DNA from: an uncultured Clostridium sp. | GTDB taxonomy: Bacteria > Bacillota > Clostridia > Lachnospirales > Lachnospiraceae | Direction: 5' to 3' | Assembly (NCBI GenBank): GCA_946553025.1 | Contig: CAMNRM010000014.1 | Coordinates: 1 to 64,000, forward strand | DNA: 64,000 nucleotides | Part shown: piece after piece, positions 26,528 through 35,046 of the stretch | Layout of the letters: each line of letters opens with the position of its first letter | How positions within the stretch are numbered: position 1 is the stretch's first letter | The notes under the pieces: model-generated | Told to the model about the DNA's origin: nothing | Databases searched by the model: none | Seen by the model: the letters and a program-made list of their open reading frames with translations, nothing else | Translations under genes and position numbers: made by a program

Positions 26528-27847
26528 TTACAATCTCCAGTAAAGATATCCTTCATTTATCATGTCTTTAGATCCATATATGCCTTTTACATCAATTAAA
26601 ACTTTTTGTTCTGACTTATCATCTATAAACATAGCATTTAATTCATCCAAACTCAATGCTTTAAATTCATTATGCGCTACAGCTACTATAATACAATCAG
26701 CATTTTTAACATCATTTATCGTTTTTAATTCTAGTCCATATTCAAAATATGCCTCTTCATAACTTGCCTTTGGATCAACGACAAAAGGCTCTATTCCATA
26801 CTTTCTTAATTCAATAATAATATCAATAACTTTACTATTTCGAATGTCTGGACAATTTTCTTTAAATGTTAGTCCGAGAATAAATACCCGTGTTTCACGA
26901 ACAAGTTTCCCAGCCTGAACCATTTTTTTAATCGCAGCGGTTGCTACATAAACGCCCATAGCATCATTAACGATACGCCCATTTAAAATAATCTGACTAT
27001 GGTAACCAAGTTTTTCTGCTTCATAAGTAAAATAATACGGGTCAACGCCAATACAATGGCCTCCTACTAAACCTGGGCGAAATCCAAGTGCATTCCATTT
27101 TGTATTCATTCCATCAACAACTTCATTCGTATCAATTCCCATACGGTCAAATACCATTGCCAATTCATTCATAAATGCAATATTAATATCCCTTTGACTA
27201 TTTTCAACTACCTTTATTGCTTCCGCAGTTTTAATATTAGAAACAGTATATGTTCCAGCCTCAATAATAAGTTCATAAACTTTTTTAATTTCTTCTAAAC
27301 TTTCACTATCTATTCCCGAAACAATTTTACAAATATTTTCCAGGCGATGAATCTTATCTCCAGGATTTATTCGTTCAGGAGAGTAACCCACTTTAAAATC
27401 AATTCCACACTTCAATCCTGATTCTTGTTCTAAAATAGGTATACATATTTCTTCTGTAACTCCTGGATATACTGTGGACTCAAATACAACAATAGTATCT
27501 CTTATTAAATTACGGCCAACAATATGGCTTGCATTTTCTACTGGGCTAAGATTAGGAGTATGATCTTTATTTATAGGAGTAGGTACGGCAACAACGATAA
27601 ACTTTGCTTCTTTTAATTTTGTTTCGCTATTTGTAAATTCTATAGTCGTTTTTTTAATTTCATCATTTCCAACTTCATTTGTTGGGTCAATTCCATTAAT
27701 ATATGTATTAATTTTAATGCTATTTATATCAAATCCAATTACCTTTACCTTTTTAGCAAAAGCAACTGCAATGGGCAAGCCTACATATCCAAGCCCTATC
27801 ACAGCTAATTTTTCACTCCCTAAAAGTAATTCATTACAAACGGACAT
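26528..27847 (-). CDS. nucleotide-sugar dehydrogenase (UDP-HexNAc dehydrogenase type)
   Basis: 439 residues from the ATG at 27847, which has AGGAGG seven bases upstream; eight extra codons before it are not credible. NAD-binding GLGYVGLPIAVAFA near the start, then ESTVYPGVTEEICIPILE, YSPERINPGD and the catalytic-region GGHCIGVDPYYFTYEAEKLG with the active-site Cys. This places it in the UDP-glucose/GDP-mannose dehydrogenase family, closest in style to the WecC/TviB/WbpA types that oxidise UDP-N-acetylhexosamine to a uronic acid. It supplies an acidic sugar to the cluster. Confidence 0.92.
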   Translation of the reverse strand: MSVCNELLLGSEKLAVIGLGYVGLPIAVAFAKKVKVIGFDINSIKINTYINGIDPTNEVGNDEIKKTTIEFTNSETKLKEAKFIVVAVPTPINKDHTPNLSPVENASHIVGRNLIRDTIVVFESTVYPGVTEEICIPILEQESGLKCGIDFKVGYSPERINPGDKIHRLENICKIVSGIDSESLEEIKKVYELIIEAGTYTVSNIKTAEAIKVVENSQRDINIAFMNELAMVFDRMGIDTNEVVDGMNTKWNALGFRPGLVGGHCIGVDPYYFTYEAEKLGYHSQIILNGRIVNDAMGVYVATAAIKKMVQAGKLVRETRVFILGLTFKENCPDIRNSKVIDIIIELRKYGIEPFVVDPKASYEEAYFEYGLELKTINDVKNADCIIVAVAHNEFKALSLDELNAMFIDDKSEQKVLIDVKGIYGSKDMINEGYLYWRL

Positions 27848-27962
27848 TTCAATTCCTCCTAGTAATTCCATATTAATAGCCGTTTTTACGTTAACATTAC
27901 TACCTTATTCTTTTAATAGCTAATTTAAGTAACTTTTTTAATCCGTTCTACTAAATCTTTTA

Positions 27963-28787
27963 CTAATATACATATGCCATACCATTTGTCATTTCTGAAA
28001 TCATCTTCTTTTTTAAAACACTAGGAAACTGTCTTTCACCTTTTATATACATAAATTCATACACGCACGAAGAATCTATTTGTTTTTGATGCTTCTTCAT
28101 ATAACTATCCCATGTCCCAACAATGCGCATAGGATTACCTAAACAAACCGAGTTATCCGGTATATCTTTAGCAACAACTGTTCCTGCTCCAATTACTACT
28201 TTATTTCCAATAGTTACATTAGGTAGTATAATACTCTGATATCCAATAAATACATCATCCTTTATTGTTACTCTTCCAATTTTAGCTTTTCCAGTTCCAG
28301 CTTACATACTAGCATCATGTGCCAATATTGTTGAATAAGATATAGTTACTCTATTGCCAATTGTTATTAATTCTCCCCACGCAACATCGATAAAAGAATT
28401 ATATATTTTCACAGATTCACCTATCGTTACTCCTTGTGTTCTTAATTTTTCTACAAGTTCTTCTAAAGGGTCACGAATATATTCATATACAATTTTTCTT
28501 TCATCATTAAGAACCGGAATCCTCTTTACTGAATCATACCGCGAAAATATTTCTTTAACAGCCTCCTGTTCATTATCATCTACCATTACAAATTTGGACT
28601 CAAAATTAACCACAACACTTTTACATTTTTGACTTTTCATATATTCTGTTTTTCCAATAATTCCGACATACTTGTCCTCATCATCTACCACATAACAGCC
28701 AATATAGTAATTTTTTTCCATAATTTCATTTAATTCATTCAAAGATATTTTATCTTTCACATATAAGAGATCATAATTCTTCTTCAT
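27963..28787 (-). pseudogene. CBS-like/hexapeptide acetyltransferase broken by one in-frame stop
   Basis: The first part encodes about 160 residues: a CBS-like domain (NYYIGCYVVDDEDKYVGIIG, RIPVLNDERKIVYEYI) and hexapeptide repeats (IGESVKIYNSFIDVAWGELITIG, VTISYSTILAHDASM). There a TAA at 28302-28304 interrupts. In the same frame the code continues AGTGKAKIGRVTIKDDVFIG, YQSIILPNVTIGNKVVIG and AGTVVAKDIPDNSVCLGNP to a second stop at 27963. Relatives usually have a Lys where the stop stands, so one A-to-T change (AAA to TAA) explains it. Intact, it would be an O- or N-acetyltransferase acting on a sugar of the cluster. Stop-codon readthrough or a sequencing error are alternatives. Confidence 0.8.
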
Positions 28788-28822
28788 TTTTGTCCCTTCT
28801 TTGGTTTATCACAGATTTGACT

Positions 28823-29971
28823 TTATTTTTCATCATTCATACGCTCCTCAGGCACTGCATATAATACTAATTCTGAGGTTCTCCTTATATTTTCAACATT
28901 ACTCTCATACTTTCTCAAAATAAAAAAATAATTATCAACAATGCTCTTAATATATTGTGGAATTTTTACTAAATCCTCCGCTTTATGGTATACACATATT
29001 GCCAATACTGGTCTGGCAGAAGATATGATATTTTTCATATTTTTTAGCAGTTCTAATTCTCCTCCCTCAATATCCGCATTAATCAATGTAACTTTGTCTG
29101 ATTTTAATACATTCCAGTTCGTTTTATCATTAATAAATTCGTTTACTGTATATACTTTATCAGCATAGCTAGAGGGCAGATAATTCAAATTTTTAACTAA
29201 TCTTCCATAAATTTTTTCATCTGCTTCATATGCATATATTTGTTTTGCTGTTAATCCATTCGCAAAATACCAAAAAATATTATCTCCAATGTTACTGCCA
29301 CAATTAATCCAAATCTCTTCTTCTAAATGCACATAAATTTCTTCCCTTAAATCATTACTATCTTGTCCATAAAAGTACTTTATATTTCCACTGCATTGTT
29401 TTAAACGATAAGTTCCACATTCCATATATGTCCTTATAAATTCCAACATAATTTCTTTTGAATACTTATCATAAAGTAAATCATATGTTTTTTCTAATTC
29501 TTTAACATGTTCCCGGTAATAATCAATTCTTCCCACATCTGCCCACGGATGTGGTTTTGCTTTTATTTCCTTTTTTTCGTATTCTGTTAATTCATAAAAC
29601 TTTGTAATACCCAACGAAAAAATCAATTTAAGAATTTCACTCTGTTCAATCTCTTTAAAATAAATTGTATTTATGATTACTAATGTTTTTTCTGGGTCAA
29701 ATTTTTCCGAAAGATGATAAGGATAAATTATAGGAACATGTTCTAAAATTTTTCTTCCTTTTTTTTCTATATCACAATCAAAAATACCTTTTACATCAAT
29801 TCCCAAATTATACAAATATAAAATTATCGAACTAACATCCACTCCCGCCCCATAAATATAAACATCCAAATGATACATCTTTATCAATGGACATATTATT
29901 CCGCCAATTGTCGTACTTTCTGTAATAATTCGTTCCCTTTGTGTTCCAAATATAATATCTCTTAAATTCAT
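28823..29971 (-). CDS. FkbM-type methyltransferase with N-terminal Rossmann-like module
   Basis: 382 residues. The first 125 residues carry a module beginning LDVYIYGAGVDVSSIILYLYN. The C-terminal half has the FkbM-family SAM-binding motif WINCGSNIGDNIFWYF, IYAYEADEKIYGRLVKNL and ADIEGGELELLKNMKNI. FkbM enzymes methylate hydroxyl groups, often on sugars of surface glycans. It precedes the broken acetyltransferase gene, so glycan decoration by methylation is probable here. Confidence 0.87.
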   Translation of the reverse strand: MNLRDIIFGTQRERIITESTTIGGIICPLIKMYHLDVYIYGAGVDVSSIILYLYNLGIDVKGIFDCDIEKKGRKILEHVPIIYPYHLSEKFDPEKTLVIINTIYFKEIEQSEILKLIFSLGITKFYELTEYEKKEIKAKPHPWADVGRIDYYREHVKELEKTYDLLYDKYSKEIMLEFIRTYMECGTYRLKQCSGNIKYFYGQDSNDLREEIYVHLEEEIWINCGSNIGDNIFWYFANGLTAKQIYAYEADEKIYGRLVKNLNYLPSSYADKVYTVNEFINDKTNWNVLKSDKVTLINADIEGGELELLKNMKNIISSARPVLAICVYHKAEDLVKIPQYIKSIVDNYFFILRKYESNVENIRRTSELVLYAVPEERMNDEK

Positions 29972-30031
29972 TTTTTCCTCTCTTAATTTATCGATTTTTC
30001 CCTTATTTTATAATTCATTGCGTACTTTAAT

Positions 30032-31813
30032 TTAAAATTGCTTTTTATAAAAGAAAAAATCCGACCATGAAGTATTATCTGGTTCTTTCTCTTTATATGG
30101 ATATTTATTTGGAAGATATTTTATCAGTTTCCATTCTTTAAAGTTATTTTTAACATAATCCGTAAACCTTCTGCATCTTACATGTTCTGCAAAATTATCA
30201 TCATAATTACAAGAGTATATACATACATATTTAGTGCTTGAAGAAAACAATCTATCCATATAAATTTGATACACTTTATCTTCCACCAAATGATATATAA
30301 CATCTAATGATAAAGTTAAATCTGCTTTAACTTTATTCACAAAATTCTTATTTCCGCACCAAATAAATTCCTTTGTTCTATCATTTTTATATTTTTTAGA
30401 ACAAATTTCAACTGCCTCTTTAGAAATATCATAACCTATATATTCAGGATAATTTCCTAAAGACAATTGATTTCCATCCCCACATCCCCATTCTATAACT
30501 GAAATTATTTTATTTTCCCGAATAAACTCATTAATAACTTCTGCTTTAAATTCAGCTAATCTATTATACGAACCAGTTCCTGAATTTCCTTTGTTTTTAT
30601 ATCTATCATTCCAATACTTTTCACTACCTTCCCATTTTTTATTTTCCTTATGCAAAAATTCCAGTGCTTTATTTACAAAAAGTGGCACACGTATTATTCT
30701 TTTTTTATCTATACCATTTTTCACCAGTTCTGAGTATGCTTCATCCTGCTTGTTTTCCCATAATCCAATTATAATTTTTTCTGGTGCATCAACAAAATGT
30801 TTATACTCTCTTACAGGAATTCCGTTTATATCACTCTTATTGTTTTCTTTACTATACACAATAAACGATTTTATTTTTTTTAAATTTCCGTTTTTGTCAA
30901 ACTCTTCATATAAACGTTTTGCAACAGTACCTGCACCATATATTAATATTTCTTTTTCATCATTAATTAATTTCAAAAATTCAAAAATCATTTGTTGCAT
31001 ATCATTTCGTCGATTCTCTACAGAATCAATATGAACATTTTCTGAAAAAATTCTATTCGCAAAGAAATTTTTCTCTTCACACATTTTATCATATATTCGT
31101 AACAAATTTGACAATTGGATATCATTTCCCCCATTAGAATTATGATTATTAAATAAACCATCTTCTGCACATGTTAGTGTTATATCTTCAGATAAGATAT
31201 TCGTCAAAACCACTGGTACATTATTACGAATCTCCATAATTTTTAACCACATATCATCTGCATATGGTGCTTCTCTCATAAATACTTCTTTATTAAAAAC
31301 TTCTTTATCAAAAATATGTGGCGGATATAATATACCAGCACAACCTGTCGCAAATAAATCCATTCTTGGAATTCCAATATATAATCCACATTCACCATAC
31401 CATCGATTATATGAAGCAATTGTACCATCTGCTTGACAAGTTATAAGATGTCCTCTTCTTGCAATAACTGCACTGGGAAATTTTTTATAATAGAATAATA
31501 ATTCTTCAATCATAGTTTCCTTATAACAAGTATCATCATCAATTGTAATAATTATATCATCTGGATATTGCTGCATAGCATAATAATATTTTTTATGTGA
31601 TTTCAAATCATCTTTACACCAACATAGTTCAAACCCATAACTATAATAATCACTAAAATCTGGCAATTTATTATGATTTACAAATTGTTCACTTGAAAGA
31701 TACAAAATGATTTTATCTGGTAGTATTGTTTGGCTTTTAATACTATCTAAAACTTGTGTTACTGTTTTTATCCGTCTGGGATAAGATGTAAATGATATAA
31801 TAATCTTAGGCAT
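30032..31813 (-). CDS. three-domain glycosyltransferase-Rossmann-methyltransferase fusion
   Basis: 593 residues. Residues 1-230: a GT-A-like transferase beginning MPKIIISFTSYPRRIKTVTQVL, with metal motif ITIDDDTCYK. Residues about 295-385: the shared module, beginning ILIYGAGTVAKRLYEEFDKNG. Residues about 420-590: a class I SAM methyltransferase with VIEWGCGDGNQLSLG and ADLTLSLDVIYHLVED. Together they would add a sugar and methylate the product in one polypeptide, an unusual arrangement. The start codon ATG at 31813 is the natural start of the GT-A fold. Confidence 0.85.
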   Translation of the reverse strand: MPKIIISFTSYPRRIKTVTQVLDSIKSQTILPDKIILYLSSEQFVNHNKLPDFSDYYSYGFELCWCKDDLKSHKKYYYAMQQYPDDIIITIDDDTCYKETMIEELLFYYKKFPSAVIARRGHLITCQADGTIASYNRWYGECGLYIGIPRMDLFATGCAGILYPPHIFDKEVFNKEVFMREAPYADDMWLKIMEIRNNVPVVLTNILSEDITLTCAEDGLFNNHNSNGGNDIQLSNLLRIYDKMCEEKNFFANRIFSENVHIDSVENRRNDMQQMIFEFLKLINDEKEILIYGAGTVAKRLYEEFDKNGNLKKIKSFIVYSKENNKSDINGIPVREYKHFVDAPEKIIIGLWENKQDEAYSELVKNGIDKKRIIRVPLFVNKALEFLHKENKKWEGSEKYWNDRYKNKGNSGTGSYNRLAEFKAEVINEFIRENKIISVIEWGCGDGNQLSLGNYPEYIGYDISKEAVEICSKKYKNDRTKEFIWCGNKNFVNKVKADLTLSLDVIYHLVEDKVYQIYMDRLFSSSTKYVCIYSCNYDDNFAEHVRCRRFTDYVKNNFKEWKLIKYLPNKYPYKEKEPDNTSWSDFFFYKKQF

Positions 31814-31880
31814 TTCCAGTATTCCTTTATAATATTTTTTATTTAACTAATCCATCTTTTATTAATATAATATTTTCTTT

Positions 31881-32762
31881 TTATTTACATTCTTTCATTG
31901 ATTTCCATACCATTTTACTGCTACTGTATTTATTCCCGCCTTCATAACATTCCCGTTCTGTTCCGTCAGATAACCTAAGTACCTCAAGAAATCCTTGAAG
32001 TCTAAAGCCCTCATATTCAACATAAAATGTTCTAGTTTTAAAAAGATTTTTCTTAACCTCACCTATATGTTTTTTAAGTTCATCTTCATTTATCACAGTG
32101 AGAATAATATTTTCCAGTTCATTACTTGCTCTTGTAAAATATGATATCTGTCTTCCAATTGGCTTAAAGAAATACCATTTCCCATCAAATATCTGTTTGC
32201 ATGAAGCCACTTCTCCATATTTAATTTTATATTTTTCTATTATAGTTTCAGGAACAAAATTTCTATACTTAAATAGATATTCTCCATTGACATTCTGTCT
32301 ATTATTAATATTACTTACCTTATAAGTATCCCATTTTACTTTTTTAATTGGAACATTATTTTGCCTCGGTAAAAAAAGCACAAAATCATCTTTAAAAACA
32401 ACATCTTCAATCCAAAAAAGAGGTTCCGACTCTTTTCGAATCTCTATAGACTGTATCTTTCCATCAGATAAATCATATACATGCATATGGCGACCTAATC
32501 TTGGAAAAAAGCAAATTTTACCTTCTTTTATCATAACCCCGAAATGAATATTTGTTTCAGCAATTTTTTCATCTTTAAAATACCCCAAAAAAGTTGTTTT
32601 TCCATTTTTTATATCTACTTTAAACAAAGCATTATAAAACAAATTAGAAAAATAGGCGTATCCATCTATTTCAACAAAATTATAACTACTAATGCTTTCC
32701 AACATATTCATATTTATCTCCAAATCCAACACTTTCAGCTTTTCAAATTTTTTTCCACTCAA
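31881..32762 (-). CDS. uncharacterised beta-strand-rich protein of the glycosylation cluster
   Basis: 293 residues, cytosolic, without signal peptide or membrane segment. Strand-rich repeats (YAYFSNLFYNALFKVDIKNGK, GKICFFPRLGRHMHVYDLSDGK, FVLFLPRQNNVPIKKVKWD) spaced by about 40 residues resemble a small beta-propeller. I do not recognise a family. It is translated first among the glycan genes, after the surface protein gene, from which it is separated by a strong inverted repeat. An enzyme-like or binding role is possible; nothing more is visible. Confidence 0.6.
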   Translation of the reverse strand: MSGKKFEKLKVLDLEINMNMLESISSYNFVEIDGYAYFSNLFYNALFKVDIKNGKTTFLGYFKDEKIAETNIHFGVMIKEGKICFFPRLGRHMHVYDLSDGKIQSIEIRKESEPLFWIEDVVFKDDFVLFLPRQNNVPIKKVKWDTYKVSNINNRQNVNGEYLFKYRNFVPETIIEKYKIKYGEVASCKQIFDGKWYFFKPIGRQISYFTRASNELENIILTVINEDELKKHIGEVKKNLFKTRTFYVEYEGFRLQGFLEVLRLSDGTERECYEGGNKYSSSKMVWKSMKECK

Positions 32763-32787
32763 TAAACTAATTTTATATTTTTTAAAT

Positions 32788-32840
32788 ACAGGTCAAAATT
32801 ATCTGGCGCTGCAGAAGCAGCGCCTATGTTTTTGACCTGT
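32788..32840 (-). terminator. nested inverted repeat: terminator or attenuator after the surface protein gene
   Basis: Outer arms ACAGGTCAAAA/TTTTGACCTGT (11 bp perfect) enclose an inner stem GGCGCTGC/GCAGCGCC with loop AGAA. It is 48 bp after the surface protein stop. Lacking a long T-run, it would be an imperfect terminator and could lower expression of the downstream glycosyltransferases relative to the surface protein. Confidence 0.6.
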
Positions 32841-32888
32841 ATCTTAAAACAAGACTAAAATTTACGTTAAAATTTTAAATAACTGATA

Positions 32889-33899
32889 TTATTGAATGTT
32901 AACAGTTTCAGTATTTCCTGTACTAAGTTCAATCTCTAAAGTACCACCTACATTTCCACTAAGCATTGTAGCTTGTAATGTCAAAACTCCATTAGCAAAT
33001 GTATAATGTGTTCCTGCTTTAGCTACAATTCTAGTTCCACTTGCCTGTACAAGAGTTACCTTGCTAACCGTAGCATCTGTTACAGTCAATGTATTTGCAG
33101 TTGCACTAACACTTGATGCAGATAATGCAGAATCTCTATGTTCTTTAACATTCCATGTAACCTTAATTGCCGGAAAAGTAACATTATCTTTCCATGTTGC
33201 ATTTTTATTAATTGCACCTGTTAATTTATAAGAACACTTATTCCAATCGGTTAAACCAGTGGTCTTTAATGTATACTTATATCCATCAGCAGCAGTATAT
33301 CCTGGCTCATAGTTACCTGGCACACCTGCAACAGTCGTCGTAAGTGTAGCTACACCAGTTGCCTTAAGTGCTGCTACTTTAGCATCTGTAGCCGCATCAT
33401 CGGTAACTGCAAGATAAAGCTTATTTTCTGTATCAGCAGCATCAAATGTTTCGCTTTCTGCATACTTAATAATACTATCACCTGCGGTTTTCTGCTCTAA
33501 TTTAATTGTTACATCGACATCCTGTGCATTCTGATTTACTACTTCCTGAGCGGCACTTTTATTGGTATAAGTTTTACCTGTAGGATCTGTTAAAAAGAAC
33601 ACTCCTGTTGTATCAGTAAATGTAGCTCCGCTATATTTTGTACTGTTTGTTGATCTAATTAATCCATTAGGATCGGCAATATAATCATAAGTACCTGCTG
33701 GAATTGTTGGCAATTGAACTGAAAGTGTAGGATACTTCATTTCTCCGCCTTCATATGAACCAGTACCTTCTGCTACCCCAGGAGTTGTTGTTGGTGTAGT
33801 ATCACCATCACCCTCTGCAAATACCATCATCGTACTTCCAAATGCCATGGTTGCTGCTAAAGTAACTGCTGCAAATTTCTTTAAATTTTTCTTGCTCAT
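32889..33899 (-). CDS. secreted Thr/Ala-rich surface protein
   Basis: 336 residues with a clear signal peptide (KKNLKKFAAVTLAATMAFG, cleavage near VFAEG), then a short Thr/Pro/Gly-rich linker containing TTPTTTPG and a beta-strand-rich, Thr/Asn/Ala-rich body with motifs such as FPAIKVTWNVKEH and GVATLTTTVAGVPGNYEPGY. No LPxTG sorting signal or transmembrane tail is visible, so anchoring must be non-covalent or by partner. I recognise no family; the VTWNV patch faintly recalls WxL-type domains. It directly follows the gene for the small membrane protein and directly precedes the glycosylation cluster, making it a likely glycosylated acceptor; this is inference. Confidence 0.75.
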   Translation of the reverse strand: MSKKNLKKFAAVTLAATMAFGSTMMVFAEGDGDTTPTTTPGVAEGTGSYEGGEMKYPTLSVQLPTIPAGTYDYIADPNGLIRSTNSTKYSGATFTDTTGVFFLTDPTGKTYTNKSAAQEVVNQNAQDVDVTIKLEQKTAGDSIIKYAESETFDAADTENKLYLAVTDDAATDAKVAALKATGVATLTTTVAGVPGNYEPGYTAADGYKYTLKTTGLTDWNKCSYKLTGAINKNATWKDNVTFPAIKVTWNVKEHRDSALSASSVSATANTLTVTDATVSKVTLVQASGTRIVAKAGTHYTFANGVLTLQATMLSGNVGGTLEIELSTGNTETVNIQ

Positions 33900-33939
33900 T
33901 TAATTTTCCTCCTATTTTTTTTTAATTTTATTATACGAA

Positions 33940-34470
33940 CTAACTTTCAACGATAATCGTTAAGCCAATTCGTAATGTGCTGAGCGTGTTTTGTTCCTCA
34001 TCAATCAAATGATAAATCACAACACATTCATAAGTCCCGGCTTCCAATGGTTCATCCAATGCAATTTCTTCTAAACGTCCTCCTCTTGGAATAACCGGAG
34101 ATTTATACAAAACCTTTGTTTCATCACTTTCCAGGACAATATCAAAATATACATCATTGGTATTTGCTTCTACATTTTCCACTACAGCATCATAGGATGC
34201 TTCTTTTCCTGTAGAAAAACGCCATGTTGTATTCATTGTTACTGTATAAAACCCTGGTGCTACAGTTTCCTGTGTTTCTGCAATTTCTTCCAATACACGC
34301 TCTACATTTTCAGGAGTGATGACCACATTACGCTTCTCCTCTTCCGGTTCCGCATTACGTGACAGCAGAAGAACGATAATGATGCCAATTAATGCAGCTA
34401 TAACCAGCACAACGGCAACACCTATGAAAATACCTCCTTTTTTTATTTTTTTCTGCTCCTGTTCATTCAT
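33940..34470 (-). CDS. single-pass membrane protein with beta-rich outer domain
   Basis: 176 residues from the ATG at 34470 (AGGAGG eight bases upstream; a GTG one codon earlier is possible). N-terminal basic stretch and one helix (about residues 13-36, FIGVAVVLVIAALIGIIIVLLL), then an extracellular domain rich in strands (GFYTVTMNTTWRFSTGKEASYDAVVEN, LEAGTYECVVIYHLID). It is 40 bp upstream of the surface protein gene. Proteins of this shape often accompany secreted surface subunits as anchors or assembly partners; no named family is recognised. Confidence 0.65.
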   Translation of the reverse strand: MNEQEQKKIKKGGIFIGVAVVLVIAALIGIIIVLLLSRNAEPEEEKRNVVITPENVERVLEEIAETQETVAPGFYTVTMNTTWRFSTGKEASYDAVVENVEANTNDVYFDIVLESDETKVLYKSPVIPRGGRLEEIALDEPLEAGTYECVVIYHLIDEEQNTLSTLRIGLTIIVES

Positions 34471-34639
34471 CACATAAGCCTCCTCTTGAAAACGTTATCT
34501 ATATCTATTCCTTTAAATAATCAGGAACAAATATCTATCACTTGCGTTTTAGATTCAAAAATTCTTTCCATACTTTACGCTCCCCATAATAAAAAACACT
34601 ACAATCAAATTCTAATAATTAGCAAAAATAAAATACTAT

Positions 34640-34960
34640 ATATTTAAAATAAGACACATTGGTCACCCCACTCCGGATGATGCAGGGAATAACTACAAAT
34701 AAAAACAACTAAATATCCAAACTATTCCCCGCTTCGCTCCCCGCTACATCATCGATAACTTTCCTTTCTCTCCAAATCTTCTGTCTTACCCATCCTGTCA
34801 TCTCACCATTGATTTTTCAATCCATTAAGTCATCCATGTTCCCAGGGTCCTGGCCTACCCAATCCGCAGGTTTCCCTGCCTTCTAAGGCCGTATCATTTT
34901 TTTATATTATCAGGAACCTGCCCTCTGGTCCTTTCGGTGAAACCTCCGCTCATCACGGAA
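34640..34960 (-). ncRNA. candidate structured guide-type RNA downstream of the TnpB-like gene
   Basis: No gene fits here, yet the - strand folds well. A 12-bp stem pairs 34676-34687 with 34739-34753, with a 3-base bulge. A closing stem GGCCT/AGGCC (34852-34856/34886-34890) encloses GCAGG-GAAA-CCTGC (34866-34879). A stem ATTGA/TCAAT (34808-34821) and a shorter one near 34841-34853 add to it. The stretch lies just 3' of the TnpB-like gene on the same strand, the position of omegaRNA in TnpB systems and of guide RNAs in their nuclease-dead relatives. Exact ends, guide segment and expression cannot be read from the sequence. Confidence 0.5.
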
Positions 34961-35046
34961 ATTTATCCAGACTGCTGTTCATTTGATCAATTATTTATTT
35001 CCTTTATTCCATCATCTTTCATCCCATCATCTTTCACTCCACCCGA

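Noticed and set aside
19328-31813. Capsule locus of the Wzx/Wzy type
   Set aside because: No polytopic flippase, polymerase or initiating sugar-phosphate transferase is present in the cluster.
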